Source: Muribaculaceae bacterium
Lineage (GTDB): Bacteria; Bacteroidota; Bacteroidia; Bacteroidales; Muribaculaceae
NCBI GenBank assembly: GCA_029056365.1
Contig: JAIDBM010000017.1
Coordinates: 1-13,834 of the forward strand
Length of the DNA: 13,834 bases
Reading direction: 5' to 3'
This document shows, piece after piece, positions 13,732-13,834 of this stretch. How positions within the stretch are numbered: the first letter of the stretch is position 1; each line of letters begins with the position of its first letter. The notes under the pieces were generated by a model. That model saw nothing but the letters and a program-made list of their open reading frames with translations, made no database searches and was not told the DNA's origin. The position numbers and the translations under genes are program-made.

Positions 13732-13834
13732 CATTCTCTAAAAAAGATAGAGTAACCCCCACGGCTCTTTCATTTAAAAAAGTCTTGTGCTTCCGAAAAG
13801 CCTGTTATTTTATAGCGGGGAAAGTCTGAATGGG

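Noticed and set aside
13736..13752. Inverted repeat ctcta/tagag with a 7-base spacer near the right edge
   Set aside because: Only five bases per arm in AT-rich DNA; expected by chance.
1..13834. CRISPR array, insertion sequence, phage or defence system
   Set aside because: No regularly spaced repeats, transposase, integrase or defence-type proteins were seen on either strand.

Overview
The window looks like the chromosome of a gut-type Bacteroidales bacterium, most likely Muribaculaceae or a close relative. The reasons are a SusD-type nutrient-binding lipoprotein followed by secreted glycoside hydrolases, short C-terminal tails of the type IX (Por) sorting kind, DUF5103 and DUF3109 proteins, weak or absent Shine-Dalgarno sequences, and promoter boxes of the Bacteroides form (TTTG, about 20 bases, TAnnTTTG). 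The family assignment is inferred from protein style and moderate GC content, not from a search.

Left part (1-5610, plus strand): the 3' end of a polysaccharide utilisation locus. It holds a SusD homologue cut by the window edge, a secreted protein resembling a carbohydrate-binding module, a multidomain GH16 endo-glycanase and a GH43 enzyme whose residues fit the exo-beta-1,3-galactanase-like subfamilies. The three secreted proteins have signal peptides that appear to be cut just before a glutamine. Two of them end in nearly the same sorting-like tail. A strong terminator hairpin lies between the second and third genes, so the two hydrolases may be made at a different level from the SusD part. 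The likely substrate is a galactose- or glucose-containing beta-glycan; type II arabinogalactan is the favoured guess.

Middle (5570-8366): a perfect 36-base palindrome separates the locus from a converging minus-strand operon. Read from its promoter, that operon is uracil-DNA glycosylase (ung), a DUF5103/T9SS plug-family protein and a DUF3109 cysteine-cluster protein. The ung and plug genes overlap by seven bases. A tRNA-Arg(CCG) gene with its own promoter and terminator diverges from ung, and the two promoters share an 8-base palindrome.

Right part (8391-13834, minus strand): housekeeping genes in the transcription order typA/bipA, folP, cdaA (diadenylate cyclase), a sodium-dependent NSS/SNF transporter and a small single-pass membrane protein. 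Several junctions overlap (TGATG between typA and folP, ATGA between the transporter and the small protein), which implies co-translation. A promoter-like box and two inverted repeats lie upstream of typA.

I found no CRISPR array, insertion sequence, prophage or defence cassette. The least ordinary parts are the architecture of the locus's secreted enzymes, their sorting tails next to a plug-family gene, the 36-base palindrome, and the small membrane protein.
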